This document shows positions 10,360-22,900 of a DNA stretch of 34,236 bases, in pieces. The translations under genes were made by a program, and so were the position numbers. The stretch is from contig NAOQ01000719.1 of NCBI GenBank assembly GCA_002751075.1, forward strand, positions 1 through 34,236, read 5' to 3'. This DNA comes from Ichthyophonus hoferi. Lineage: Eukaryota; Opisthokonta; Ichthyosporea; Ichthyophonida; Ichthyophonidae. Within the stretch, counting starts at the first letter, position 1, and every line of letters starts with the position of its first letter. The notes under the pieces are model-generated. The model was not told the DNA's origin. It did no database searches and saw only the letters and a program-made list of their open reading frames with translations.

Positions 10360-10445
10360 TTTCATCTTGACTTCAATAAAGGTATATAAACAGGTCTCAG
10401 ACGGTTCTGAAACATGGGTTTTATTAGCTTATAAATTGGTGTCAA
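10360..10445 (+). mobile_element. LTR 3'-end-like fragment, second copy of the pattern
   Basis: AATAAAGG near 10375 is followed by TATATAAACAGG and TTATAAATTGGTGTCA near 10430, the same order of signals as at 8845-8985. It suggests a decayed LTR boundary. No partner was found. Confidence 0.3.
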
Positions 10446-11863
10446 ATTAATTTAAGTAATTTAATTTGAATATTGGCCCCGTCTATGCGTGTGAGACTCG
10501 GGCGCAGCTAACTAGGAAACTGGCGGTGATAGAAGGTTTTGCAAGCAAATAGTTAGAATATAATATTAAACGAAAAGGTTAAATTACTAAAAAATAGCTT
10601 GCACTCGTACTGTCAGCTCTGGGTTGGTTGTGTTAAAAATAGATACCATAAACATTATTTATTTTAGAAATAATTGGCACTCTATGAGCCATTTTATATA
10701 AGGTATTATATTTGTATAGTGCCCATCTACGATCATAATGGTTTAAATCATTAGTGCACACAGTGTAACTTGCAAGGTAAGGTAAGAAATATAAAGCACC
10801 TCTGAAGTCGGAACAATTGTGTGTCCTACAAGCAGAATTCACAAAGACTAATTTGTCCCTTATTGATAACTACCTACAACAGCCAGAAAAAGACCGACAC
10901 ACTGTTAAATAGAGCTTAGTACAACGGATACTACTTCTATTTCTATTATAATAAAATGACCTTTTCATAAGGTAATCTATTATCACCCCACCATGTTTTC
11001 CAGTAAGGATATGATTTGGCAACGGGAGGGAGTATGGGGTAGATAAATCAGTTTACGTATCAAAATTCCCAATGTAGAATAAAATGGCAGCAAGAATATT
11101 TGGGGGTATATAGGGGTGTATTAATGATATCATAATGACATCATGATCAATATGGGACCAAGTATAATAGTATTATGTGTTTCAGAATGTCTAATTACTT
11201 AAGAAAAGAAATTTAAGGAATCCAAGAATACATCTAAACCTAGAATATATGACAAAACTGGTTGCGGTGGAATTTAGTTTAACTATTACATTTTATTCTG
11301 ATATGAAAATAGAGGTCTATTGAGTCAAGTTATTATGTTAGGGTTTGATAGGCGACAATCTCTACCGTACAATGTGCATATTTAACATACTACCTTAATG
11401 AATGTAGCATATATATGCTATAGACTAAATACAACATATGATCCTCTGTCTGAAATGGTATTTAATAGAGGGCTCCAAGCTGGCCTGCAATATAGGACAT
11501 GGTTTTCTATATTTAATAACGTTTGATCAATTGGTTGACATTATGATTAATATGGCATCATGACTTCAACAGTAACACCTAGCCCAATCATAATCATTCA
11601 TATTTCCTAATCGATATTATCATGAGAACTGATCAATTGGGTTATGGTATATAGAGATAAAGAGGCATAAAGTCTAATATAATATAATATAATATCATAT
11701 ATTCTGCACAGACCACAACACTAGGCCATATGGTATATAAAGTAACATTAGATATTAGATATAATTGAGTAGGATTAATAAGACATGTATACCACGATAC
11801 ATAATTTTTATATATATGCTTATACATAAAATAACATAGATTGTTATTACAGCATAGCAAGGC
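10446..11863. other. BMS1 3' flank, nothing recognised
   Basis: AT-rich sequence. The minus-strand open frames at 10633-10842 and 11642-11860 have no recognisable domain. Small palindromes such as ATGATATCAT near 11124 and repeated GATCAATTGG near 11524 and 11631 look unremarkable. No clear AATAAA for BMS1 lies within 300 bases of its stop. Confidence 0.5.
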
Positions 11864-14800
11864 CTAATCATCAGCGTCACGTGCATTTTTCTTTCCACGT
11901 GGTCCTCTAGACTTGGCTTGACTGGCCTCCGCCTGGCTTTTGGCCTTGAAGCTAGAGGTAGGGAGAAAAAGGGAGGAAATGCGTGAGTAAGAATATCAGT
12001 ATATTAAGTCATTGGTTAGCAATGATGCCACAAATCCAATTAGTACCAACCAATAGTATAGCGTGATCCCAATACCATACTATATATATAGATAGGAGAA
12101 GCAGCCAATGGCTCCTCGCAATAATTGGCCAATTGTATCTCATAATTAAAATTAAACAAAACCCACGTATATATTATACAAACTTACAATTTCTTCTTCT
12201 CGGCCTTCTCCCTCTCGTTCCTTTTCTCATCTTGTTTAGCCATTTTTTCCAAATACTTTCCTTTTTGCTCGGCTGGAAGGAGATTAAAGGATTACTATAT
12301 ATATATATTATCACACTATTAATATGAACACGTAACCTTTTCCCCATATGTATACATATCTTTATATATGGTTAGTTTCGTTCTTGCTGACTCAATGGGG
12401 CTGTATTTAATATCTTCTATCTAGTTATGCACAAACATATACCTATACATACGTACACACATAAACCCCCACCTTTCTTCTTCTTCTTCTTCTCCATTTT
12501 ATCATTCCTTATACTATTCAACTGCTGCATTAAGGTATGCAATTTCTTTTCATGGGGGTCCATGACTATAGCTCTCTTCTTGAGATAGCCATTGGTGGTC
12601 TTTTTCTATTGGTGAATAGGTGGTGTAATCAGTACCCTGATTGGTACTCAGTGAGCTGGAGTATAATTTTAAGAGTGTTCTTTATATCCAAATTTGATTA
12701 ATAGTACATCATTGCAGATAGAGGTAGGTAAACCCGAATAAAGTTATTACATACAAATAAGATCCCAGCTAAGATAATCGGATTAAAGGCAAGGTGCATA
12801 TAAATATAGATATACATGTCTAGATCCAGCTCTTTCATTGGCCTGATCAACACATCCAGATTGTTAATTACCATATTTATACAATAAGAATCATCCTATC
12901 ACAGCATACCTTATCTAACAAATAAAGGCATCCCATTGGTTTAGAGGCGAAGTGTTGTTGAAAAGAATTTGAAACCCTATGTGCTCCCTATCATCATATC
13001 CTATATGCTATACTATAATATATCCTACCTTTGTCAGTAACTTAGGCTTGGATGCAAATGGGAGTGCAGCCTGTAGGGCCTTGGGAATTTTAAGAGCATT
13101 AAACCTCCTCTCCTCCCTAACGATTGGCTGCGGGAAGGTGGTTGAGTTAAAGTGCTTTTATGATTGGATGTTAACTCAACGTATACATGGAAGATATATT
13201 ATATTTTTATCCTTACGTGCAAGCGTAAATATATATACGTAAGTCTACCAGGGTTGAAACATCCATTCCAATAATGGAGTTTCCCTCCACCTTAGTATTA
13301 TTGCTCATAATAGACATACTTGCTTCTAGTTAACAAACATAACATTTCTTCATAAATTAGTAACTTTATTTTTCTATGTGCATTTCAGGCGGGTAAACCA
13401 TTATTTATAGTAAGTATAATTATCATGAAAAGATAGACATAGGCATACTTGATTTCTTAATTCAGGAATAAGTTTGCTTATGTTAAACTAAGCATTGAAT
13501 ACTTTAGACCTAAGGCTAATCTTGAAATATTTTAGCCAATCGAGAAACCGTTTCTAATTATCCTAATTACAATTATCTCGCATTTAAATTGGTTCGGAAT
13601 AATAGTTTATCAAAATTTCGGGACTCTGGAATATATTAAATATAGAATAAGAATACTAAATGCTATGTAAGAATATATATATCAAGGACCCATACTCACC
13701 TTATATTCCGAATCCTTCTTGGTAGGCACTGGTATAGACTGCTCTCGTCTGAGCTGACCTGTAGTCTTCATACCCTATTTGATTGGCTGGGTATTAGAAG
13801 AAACATAGTGATTGGATAAAAATGGCAATAATTTGTTTTATATACTAGGTAGTATGTATGCATGACCTATAGCTCACCAATTGGTTTACAATCACAGAAT
13901 TCATTATACATGTATATGCTAAACAACATCTAATATTACAATTATAGATAGGCAATATAATAGGCGATCTTTCAATGGTCTAAATTACTATACTATTAGA
14001 TTATTATGCTATTTTATTATTGCACTAGTACACTACTATATTAGGAACAGAGTTTTAAGGCATCTAAATACAAGTACATACATATGAACCCATGTTTAAA
14101 GCTATATATATGCTAATATATTAATATATTAGCATACGTTTAAAGTTATCTACACACTAAAAGTAGAGAAAACAACAATGGTGGTAACTATCCTAACATA
14201 TATTTATTCTTTGTAAGCATTTATTACATGGATGCTTATGTATTTACCACACACACTAACCTGCCAGTCCTCCTTATCCTTCTGCAGTAATGTCGTCACA
14301 GGATTGTATAGTTTGATTGGTTTACATGGGAACCAGGCGCGTAGGAAAATAATGTCTGTGGGTATGATGGAAAAGTGAGAGGGAGGGAGAGGGAGGAATC
14401 CAGCTTGCATTGTATCAAAACAAACATACCACTCACTTCAATTATGATTATAATAATAATCACTATATATATATATAGATACATACCACTGGTTAAAATT
14501 TTATCTTCAAATGTGGCACGGAAACTACCAGGCGGTTTCTGATGATACCATAAGGTTAGTATATAAATAAATATTGCCTTATAAGGCAGATACTTGTAGA
14601 TGCGACCCAATCCTTATTCCATTGTTGTAGTAATGACACCATGCTCGCAGAGCAACAAAAGGGAGCCAATACCTTATGCCCATGACGTCATTAGACCCCA
14701 AGCATAAATTATTTATATAATTAGTAAACCATTTGCCAAGATTTATGATTTTCTACGGGTAGCATAGCCAATTAAAAGCATGTGATATATATACCTTTAT

Positions 14801-16977
14801 ATAGTAATATCCTGGACCACTTTCACTAATCATGTATCGGCATAGTTCCCAATATACAATTGTTTTAGATTTATAATTAGAACTAGACCCTATTTTTCCT
14901 AAATATAATTCAATTAGATTAATCTTTTTATTTGACCAATCCTGCCCAATGACGCAGCATTGATTAATTAATCGCAAACTAGCAGTAAATCGTCTGCATT
15001 GATCGTAGAACAATCACTAGTTCCTCTTTAGACAACACTATACGCTACTATAGCATTACAAAGAATCCAATATGACATTATCATATAAGACATTAGAGGT
15101 ACAGCCCTAATTGAAATTAAAATTCCCGGGGGATAAAATTAATTATCGGTAGGGTTATTATGGCCATAGTAACACATTCTCTATAACCAATCAAATATCA
15201 CATACCGACAAAGATTTCTTTATACTTCCTCTGATTCCTGATACTGTTCGTATATTAGCACCAATGAATTTGGCCACTTCCAGTTCACTTGTAAACATAT
15301 CTGTGTCATTTAGGGTATATATATGCATGGTTAGCGTCCAATCGGAACATCATAGTGCACAATTTATGATTAGTACATAATTAAGCTTAATAATACTAAA
15401 TACTACAATATGCTATAATATATTTCACTTATGATTATGGCGTCACATAGCAGAATTAAACTATGGTCTAGTATATAATATTAGTTATTCAAATAACATA
15501 GCGTTGAATGGGATTTCAAGTGTAGTACTGTGATAGATACCAATCACTTACTTACCTTTGATAAAGGCAGTATTTTTAAACACTTTGGCAGTGGTTCCTG
15601 TCAATTTCAATTTCTTGACAACCTCAAAACTATGATCTAGCTCTAACACTACTCCAGTCATAGCAATTCTGAATCCGGGCTGTGGTACAAGAATGTAAGT
15701 ATGTATGTGTAGTATGAGGTATATGGAAGATAGTAATATATAGGATATAAAACTTAGATAGTGTATAGTATAGCATATAACAGAAAAAATGGATTGCTGT
15801 TGTCTCCGGATGACATACATTATATTTTAGTTGGCTAACAACAACTCATACATACTTTTGTATCCATCTAATCATCAGTAACCTTACCGCATTTCGTGTC
15901 ATTCGCTGGACACCAAGGAAGCCAGTATTGGGGGGGGTAACGGGGCCTATGTATAGGGTTAGGATTAATAATAGTAATAGTAATAAGAAGAGCAATAATG
16001 ACAATAACTGTAATGGTGTATACAAAAAACCTGTCCAATATAGAACATAACGTATATAATACATTTACAGATAAACACATACATAAATATACAGGAATAC
16101 ATATAATATATATTGCCTTACCCCAGAATATAGCATTACAATGCATGTGATGGGGAGTGTACTTGAGCAACCTGAATAGAAAATTATTGGTTGTTATTAA
16201 AGCGTTAAATTGGTTATTGTTTTTGAAAATCGCACGATGCGTTATATACCCCAATAACACAAGGGTAGTAGCTTATTGGCTAAGGAATAATTTATGAAGG
16301 ATTAAAATTACATTACTAGCAATAGCGGCGACAGAGGAAATGCATTTTAACTCAAAGCTAAGTTTAAATGAATTACCAGAAAGAACCTAATGTATCATGC
16401 TGAGATATCCCTGGAATGTTAAAAGCAGTCCCCCCTTCAGCCAATGAAAAACACATGAAATTGACAGATCATTATGGGAAAATGAAAAAGTATATAGTAC
16501 TCTCACACATACTCATATCGAATCAAATATACGTTATATATGAGAGCGAAATAATAATAATAAAAGTAATAACATTAACAATAACAACATATACCTATTT
16601 CTCTTATTGGCATCCTGTATAGAGTACTGCAATACTGTCTGGAATCTCCTCCAGCCCATACTAATAATCAAGGGATCGTTATTCTTTAGAATCTTCTTAT
16701 ACCATCTATGCTTCTTGACACGGGTCTGAGGAAGAGTATAGAGAAGGTGAAGGAGAGAGGGCAGTGATGGAAAGTAATGAGTTTGTGAAAATACTATAAG
16801 TTCAAAAACATACACATGCACATATGCACATACATATACATACATGTGTAAAGCCAAGGTTTTCCTCATTTGGTGGTAAGCCTCCCAATATGATTGGGTA
16901 ACACGGGTCAAAGTTTTCCACAAATTCACAAGGTATTCTCTCTAGCTCTATACGTACATAGAGTCCTGGGCGATAAC
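11864..16977 (-). CDS. BMS1: BMS1 exons 20-32: C-terminal domain and basic tail
   Basis: Exons: 16977-16844, 16725-16595, 16171-16122, 15946-15888, 15679-15556, 15300-15206, 14538-14487, 14355-14261, 13774-13700, 13127-13029, 12605-12473, 12272-12188, 11951-11864. Hallmarks in order: [96 protein letters not shown], then [11 protein letters not shown]. This is the domain shared by Bms1 and Tsr1. The tail (exons 30-32) is Lys/Glu-rich and ends A-R-D-A-D-D before TAG. Confidence 0.95.
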
Positions 16978-19900
16978 CTATAGGTGTATATATATATAGA
17001 GGGAGAAGTGGGTTTGTATAGGATATAGGTGGGTGCTCATATAGGGCACATATGCTTGGCGGCGAGACGAAAGGGATACAATTGATTGTAATTTAGTATA
17101 TATAATATATAACAAAGCAACTATAAATAAGTAAGATAACATTAGCTATTATCTCATCATATTCCACCATATCATAGCATAAAATACCATAGCATACTAT
17201 CATATTTCATATATTATCCTACCATATCACCTTATATCATATTATAATCTTGTCCTTCATCCCTAACATCCCTCTCGTCGTCACGATCATTATTGGACCA
17301 GTATAATATTATATATAGCATAAGACCTCTACTATAACAGCTAATTAGAACAAAGTATATAAACTATAGAATAGATAATCCAATGAAATACACCGACCTA
17401 AATACGAGTATTCTACTAGTCTATAAAAGATTCCTCTTCCTAATATAGCCTTAGCCCTCTATGGTGAATATGATCATATTTACATATCTAACCTGTACCA
17501 ATCAGATCATAGGTATATTAATAGACGTACCCTCATATAGTGCTCTGGCCTCTTCTGTTTCACCTGCAAATTCCTCTCTATTGGTTTTCGCCTGTATAAA
17601 GTATAGGTTAAAGTGTATTATACCATTATCATTGGTGCGCAGGATAGGCATAATTATGTTAAACTATTACAGGAATACATAATCTCTCCTTTATAAAAAG
17701 TAACCAATCAATTACCTGTCCCGCCAAACCCTGCTGCAGCTCATTATAGTTTAGTTAATCTTTAATAGCAAACATACACTACATAAACTATATATCCATA
17801 GACAGACATCATTTCTTACCTGGTCAGCTAACTCCTGTTTCATGTCATCATAGTATGCCGTGTTATCCTTAATATCATACTCTTTATCAAATAATTCTTT
17901 CTTTGTCACTCGATCAGACTCCAATTTAGCCAACTTGGCTGCCTTAATTTTATCTGTAAATGGAATATTACTGGTTAATAATATCTAATAAACAGTCTAA
18001 ACAGTTAGCTATTTATGGTTTTACATACAAGGCTAGATATACAAGCATACATATTTATACCTATACACCTAGGCACATACCCCTATCTGTCTGTTCACTG
18101 TCACTATCGTTATCATTTCCCTCTCCACCCTCTGTCTCTCCCGTATGCTTCTCTCCCGTCTCCAAATCTTCAAAGTCACCATAAACCTCTTCGTCACTGG
18201 CATCAGGATTATCAGCCTAAAAGGAAAAGAGTTCTGTAAATATGTTGTGATAACATAATGAAATATTACGATTATCATATCCAAATTACTATTACTGTAC
18301 AATGATGCAATGATATACACTACAATACGATAGTATAGCATAATTATAAGTCATTATAATAGTGTAATACGACAATGTATTAGTATAGCAGTAAAAAGAA
18401 CGATAGTAAATGCAAGATAGAGAAAGAAAGATAAGAGTATAATGAAGAGAAAAAAATGGTTGTATATAAAACCAACTAAGATAAACAGCATAGATATTAT
18501 CAATATATATATATGCTATATTATACTATACTTTAATAGTATGTTATATGATGCAGTCAATCGTCAAATATCTCTCAAGATCAGATTCATGACTAATTAA
18601 TTAATTAGTAAAAGGGCCAATCATATTCGAGATATGGAAGTGTACTAACAGATAACCAATAGTAATAAAAATTAAAACCCCCTTATTGATTGACTCATTT
18701 TAAACTAACAAGTGTGATCCAATAATAGAATACTTTATAATTGAAATCACTCTCTACTTGCCTTCAATTGGTTTTCAGCATCACCTTCCTCCCAATCACC
18801 TGTTACAAACTTGTTACGAATACTCTCAATTACCTAAGAGAAAGAGAAAGAGGAAGAGAGGAAGATATGACCAAGGTTAGATCTCATTCAATACAGTCAA
18901 TGTATAGACCCATAGGGGGGAGAGGGGAAGATACCCTCATATAGAACATTAGGGTTTACCAGTAGTACTACTATTACTATTACCTCATGGAGAGTAATGC
19001 AACCAGTAACATCACTTGCGTCCCACAAACATAATATAATATACTATAACATGCTATATATTGTGGATCTTATCAACAAACCTGAAACTTATCAAATGAT
19101 TTGGGATAGCAAATAGAACTACCATGATTAACATACTCTTAGTAGAGAATCATTAAAATTAATTGTACTGCAGCTATTTTCGTATAAATAAAATTCCAAG
19201 GATGATTAAGTCCAAGATAGGATCCAGTCTTTCATTCGTACAATTAATTAACTGGGAACATCAAGCGCTCTCAACTTGCAGGTCTTCAAGCATGTGCAAG
19301 ATAAACCATGATACGTTATACACAATATATATTACATAGTATAGGCATATAGAACCATACATACACAGATATACATATACATCAATATGGCCAATACTGC
19401 TATTAGTATTAATATTAATATTAGTAAATTATTGCCAATAACACAAAGATATTAAAATCATTTATAGTATAATATAATCTATGCAATTGTAGTTCCATTG
19501 CAATATCCATATAAGGCACAATAATCAAACATAGGCCCAGGAATTATAGCAGCATGTAGCCATCCATATATATATATATATTACTAATAGTCTATTACGT
19601 CATAGTATGGCATTTTACATCCTGTTATATAATATCTATACTATACTAACCCATAAACCCCTATATATACCATTACATACATCGTCTTCCTCCCAGTTCA
19701 TAACCGTATCCAGAGGTTGGTGGAAGGCCGAACAATCAAACTCATTCTTCCCACTATCTGCTTGACTCTTCTTTTTCTTTTTCACTTCAAAAAAGTTCTC
19801 TGCATCATCCCTCTCGCCTTCTCCCTCAGATGATTCTAAGTGTTGTGATAGGTTAGTAAAGGTTATAAGGTTCTTATCATCTTCTTTCCATCGTAAATTC

Positions 19901-22900
19901 AGACATAGTAATGGTATAGTACAGTTTAACGACAGTTAAATGTGATCAATATGATTGAACTTCAAGCCACTTTACTGCAATATCTCATTTATTATCCCAC
20001 CAGTCCTATGGTCCTAAATATGAACTTTCAATATATAGATACAAAGAGTCATTTGATTCAAATAATAATTTTAATAGATTAGTTTATTGGTTTATATTAC
20101 AAGATAATACCATAAACCTAGATGAGGCCTCACCGAATCATATAATCTCTCTTTTAACCAATAAAGAAGGAGATTACTATAAGGTGATACATGATACACC
20201 TATCACACAATACCTTTATATATTCTAAATATAACAAGGGACTGAATTGGAACATATTTCATAATACGGGTATAATGATCCCATAGCTGTGTTTTTAAGG
20301 AACGTCGTTAACCACCCATATTTATCCCTTCCTTTTAATTCCAAACATGTATTGGGCATGTCATACAATCATTTTCAAATTATCCCAAAAAATCATACCT
20401 ATACATGGAAGAAATACAGTATAAATAAATCTCAATAAGACTCAGCATAGCAGCAGCCGTGAGTAATCATTTTCTATTAATTAATAAAAAATAAACAGCT
20501 AGTTCATATAACACAAAAGGGGTCTACCGCCAATGAGCCTCCAAGTAAATTTACTACTCTACTTATATATAGCCGATCATAACAGTTGCGGATATTGTTA
20601 CGTCAATGCCTCTTTATAGTAGTGGTTTATTCCACATTAATTTGTAATATATTAATAATGGTTTTTAAGCAGTACTATACTATACTATACAAATATATAG
20701 AAATATGTGGTTCAATCAGAACTAGCCGATTATCCATTAAAACTTAACTAGATATCTAGCTCTGTACATTAATAGACAATTGGTCTAAGTATTATATGAT
20801 AGATATGCAAATATTTCTATAGGAAACTATAATGCAACATATTTGGTATATGAATGTATTGTTTTCCCCCAATCAAAAACAGAGAAATTTGTAATATAAA
20901 AAACATTTCTAAATGCTTATGTAAGTGATTGGTAATATTTACATCGGTTGGTTGGACAAGAGTCCATAATCCAGTTGGCTGACCATTGGTGAGATACAAC
21001 TTTCCAAGTCATAAAACAGTCAACCAATCATAGAGGGTAATTTATTTTTAAACAATACTTATCTGCAAAATATTATCCAGTCTAATAACAATTGGCATTT
21101 AAATTATAAGTGAAACTATGGCCTAGATGGCATTATGTTATATTATTGACACCTCACACTAAGTAATCATATACCGTAAATACAATTGTCTATAGTGCAA
21201 GTTAATGCAATTTTTTCACAGGTATATTCATGCACAACTATATATACTATATATTAAAATAAAATATAAAAATATTTCAATGCATACATTACATCACATC
21301 CAGAATAACAATTAAATACGCACATAAGCATAAAGATACAGTATATCTCATTCACACTAACCTTCTTGCTCATCCCCTGTAGCTCCATACACCACGTGCA
21401 TAATGTTCTGTGCCTTTCGGGCCTCAAAGCTTTTCTTAGCTGCCAAACCAAGGCCCAGTTTCCATCTAGCTGCACTCTCCACTTCTCCTATTGGCTCCTC
21501 TATCACCTCCCCTCTCATTTTCTTCTTTAAAGGACTTCCCTCCTCCTCCTCTTCTTCCTCCTCACGTTTGATTCCCCGTCTCTCTCCCTCCTCCTCTTCT
21601 TCCTCCTCCTCCTCTTCCTCTTCTTCCTCCTCCTCCTCTTCCTCTTCTTCCTCCTCCTCCTCCTCCTCTTCTTCCTCCTCCTCCTCTTCCTCTTCTTCTT
21701 CCCCCTCCTCTCCCATCTCCCCATCACTCTCTTCAAACATCATATCCTCTCCCTCTCCTTCATCTTGCTCTTCTTCCTCAAATATTGCCCTCCTTCTAAC
21801 CCTACCGTCCTCCATCTTCACTAACTTCTCAACAGGCTTCCCCTGTTGTGATTTCTCCTCCTCCTCTCCCTCACTATCCTCCTCCTCTCCCTCACTCTCC
21901 TCTTGAATGCTAAACATACTATTCACATCCTTTGATTGGATGGCAGCAGTGTTGGAGAACAATCTCAATTGGCTCTCGTCGGTTTTAATATCAATTGTCT
22001 CATCGGCTGCAATCAATTCATCCACCATTGCTACACCCTCCAACTTACCTACCATTCCATTGGATCAGTTAGCGATCAATATGCGATATAGAAACAGTTT
22101 GTGATCGCTTCCGTAATAAAGCTTAGTATGGAATTACTTAGTACACAGATGGTACAGTTATAGACCTAATCCAATGATGTCAAGAAAATCAATATATCAT
22201 TGATACTCCATTGGTTATATACTTCTATCAACAGCCACCTATATCAATACAGTATATAATGGTATATATAGATATACATAGCAGCCAATCAATCCATCCA
22301 TATACATCAAATTAAAATTTAACTCACCAATTTTCTCTTCTCCCAGATCCTCATTCTTCTTTCTTTGGAAGTTACCCATATCGATGTATACTGCATCTTT
22401 ATCATACACTATGTCTCCTATATCTGCCATAGGTGCATAGAGTAATCTCTCCTTCTCGTTCAAGGTACGCTGCAGGGATTGGAAAGTATAAATAGATTGC
22501 TATATTCAGATATAATCTATTTATATCACCAATTTTAGTCATATATGTACAGGCAGTACATCCAACAAGCCAATAACAACCACTATTTCCGTTGTCCAAT
22601 TATTAACCGTATTTTTACAATGTCCATTTATATCAAAATACTTATATAGAGGGATAAAACCCAAGAACTATCCAATAACATACCTTCTTAATAGTGTCAG
22701 GGAGTGGGCAAGGATCTGGCATGAATGTGGTCGACTTCATATAGAAGTCACCTACACCTGCCATATGCACCTGTTATGGGAATATATATGATATGTATTG
22801 GCTTTAGTATGTCTAGGGTTTATCTGAATACACCTATAACTATATATTCCCACGTAAAAGTATACATATACACATACATATACCTATGTAAACACACATG

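Noticed and set aside
21403-21906. 167-codon Ser-rich open frame on the plus strand
   Set aside because: It is the antisense shadow of the Glu codons in BMS1 exon 13, which is supported by conserved flanking exons and splice sites.
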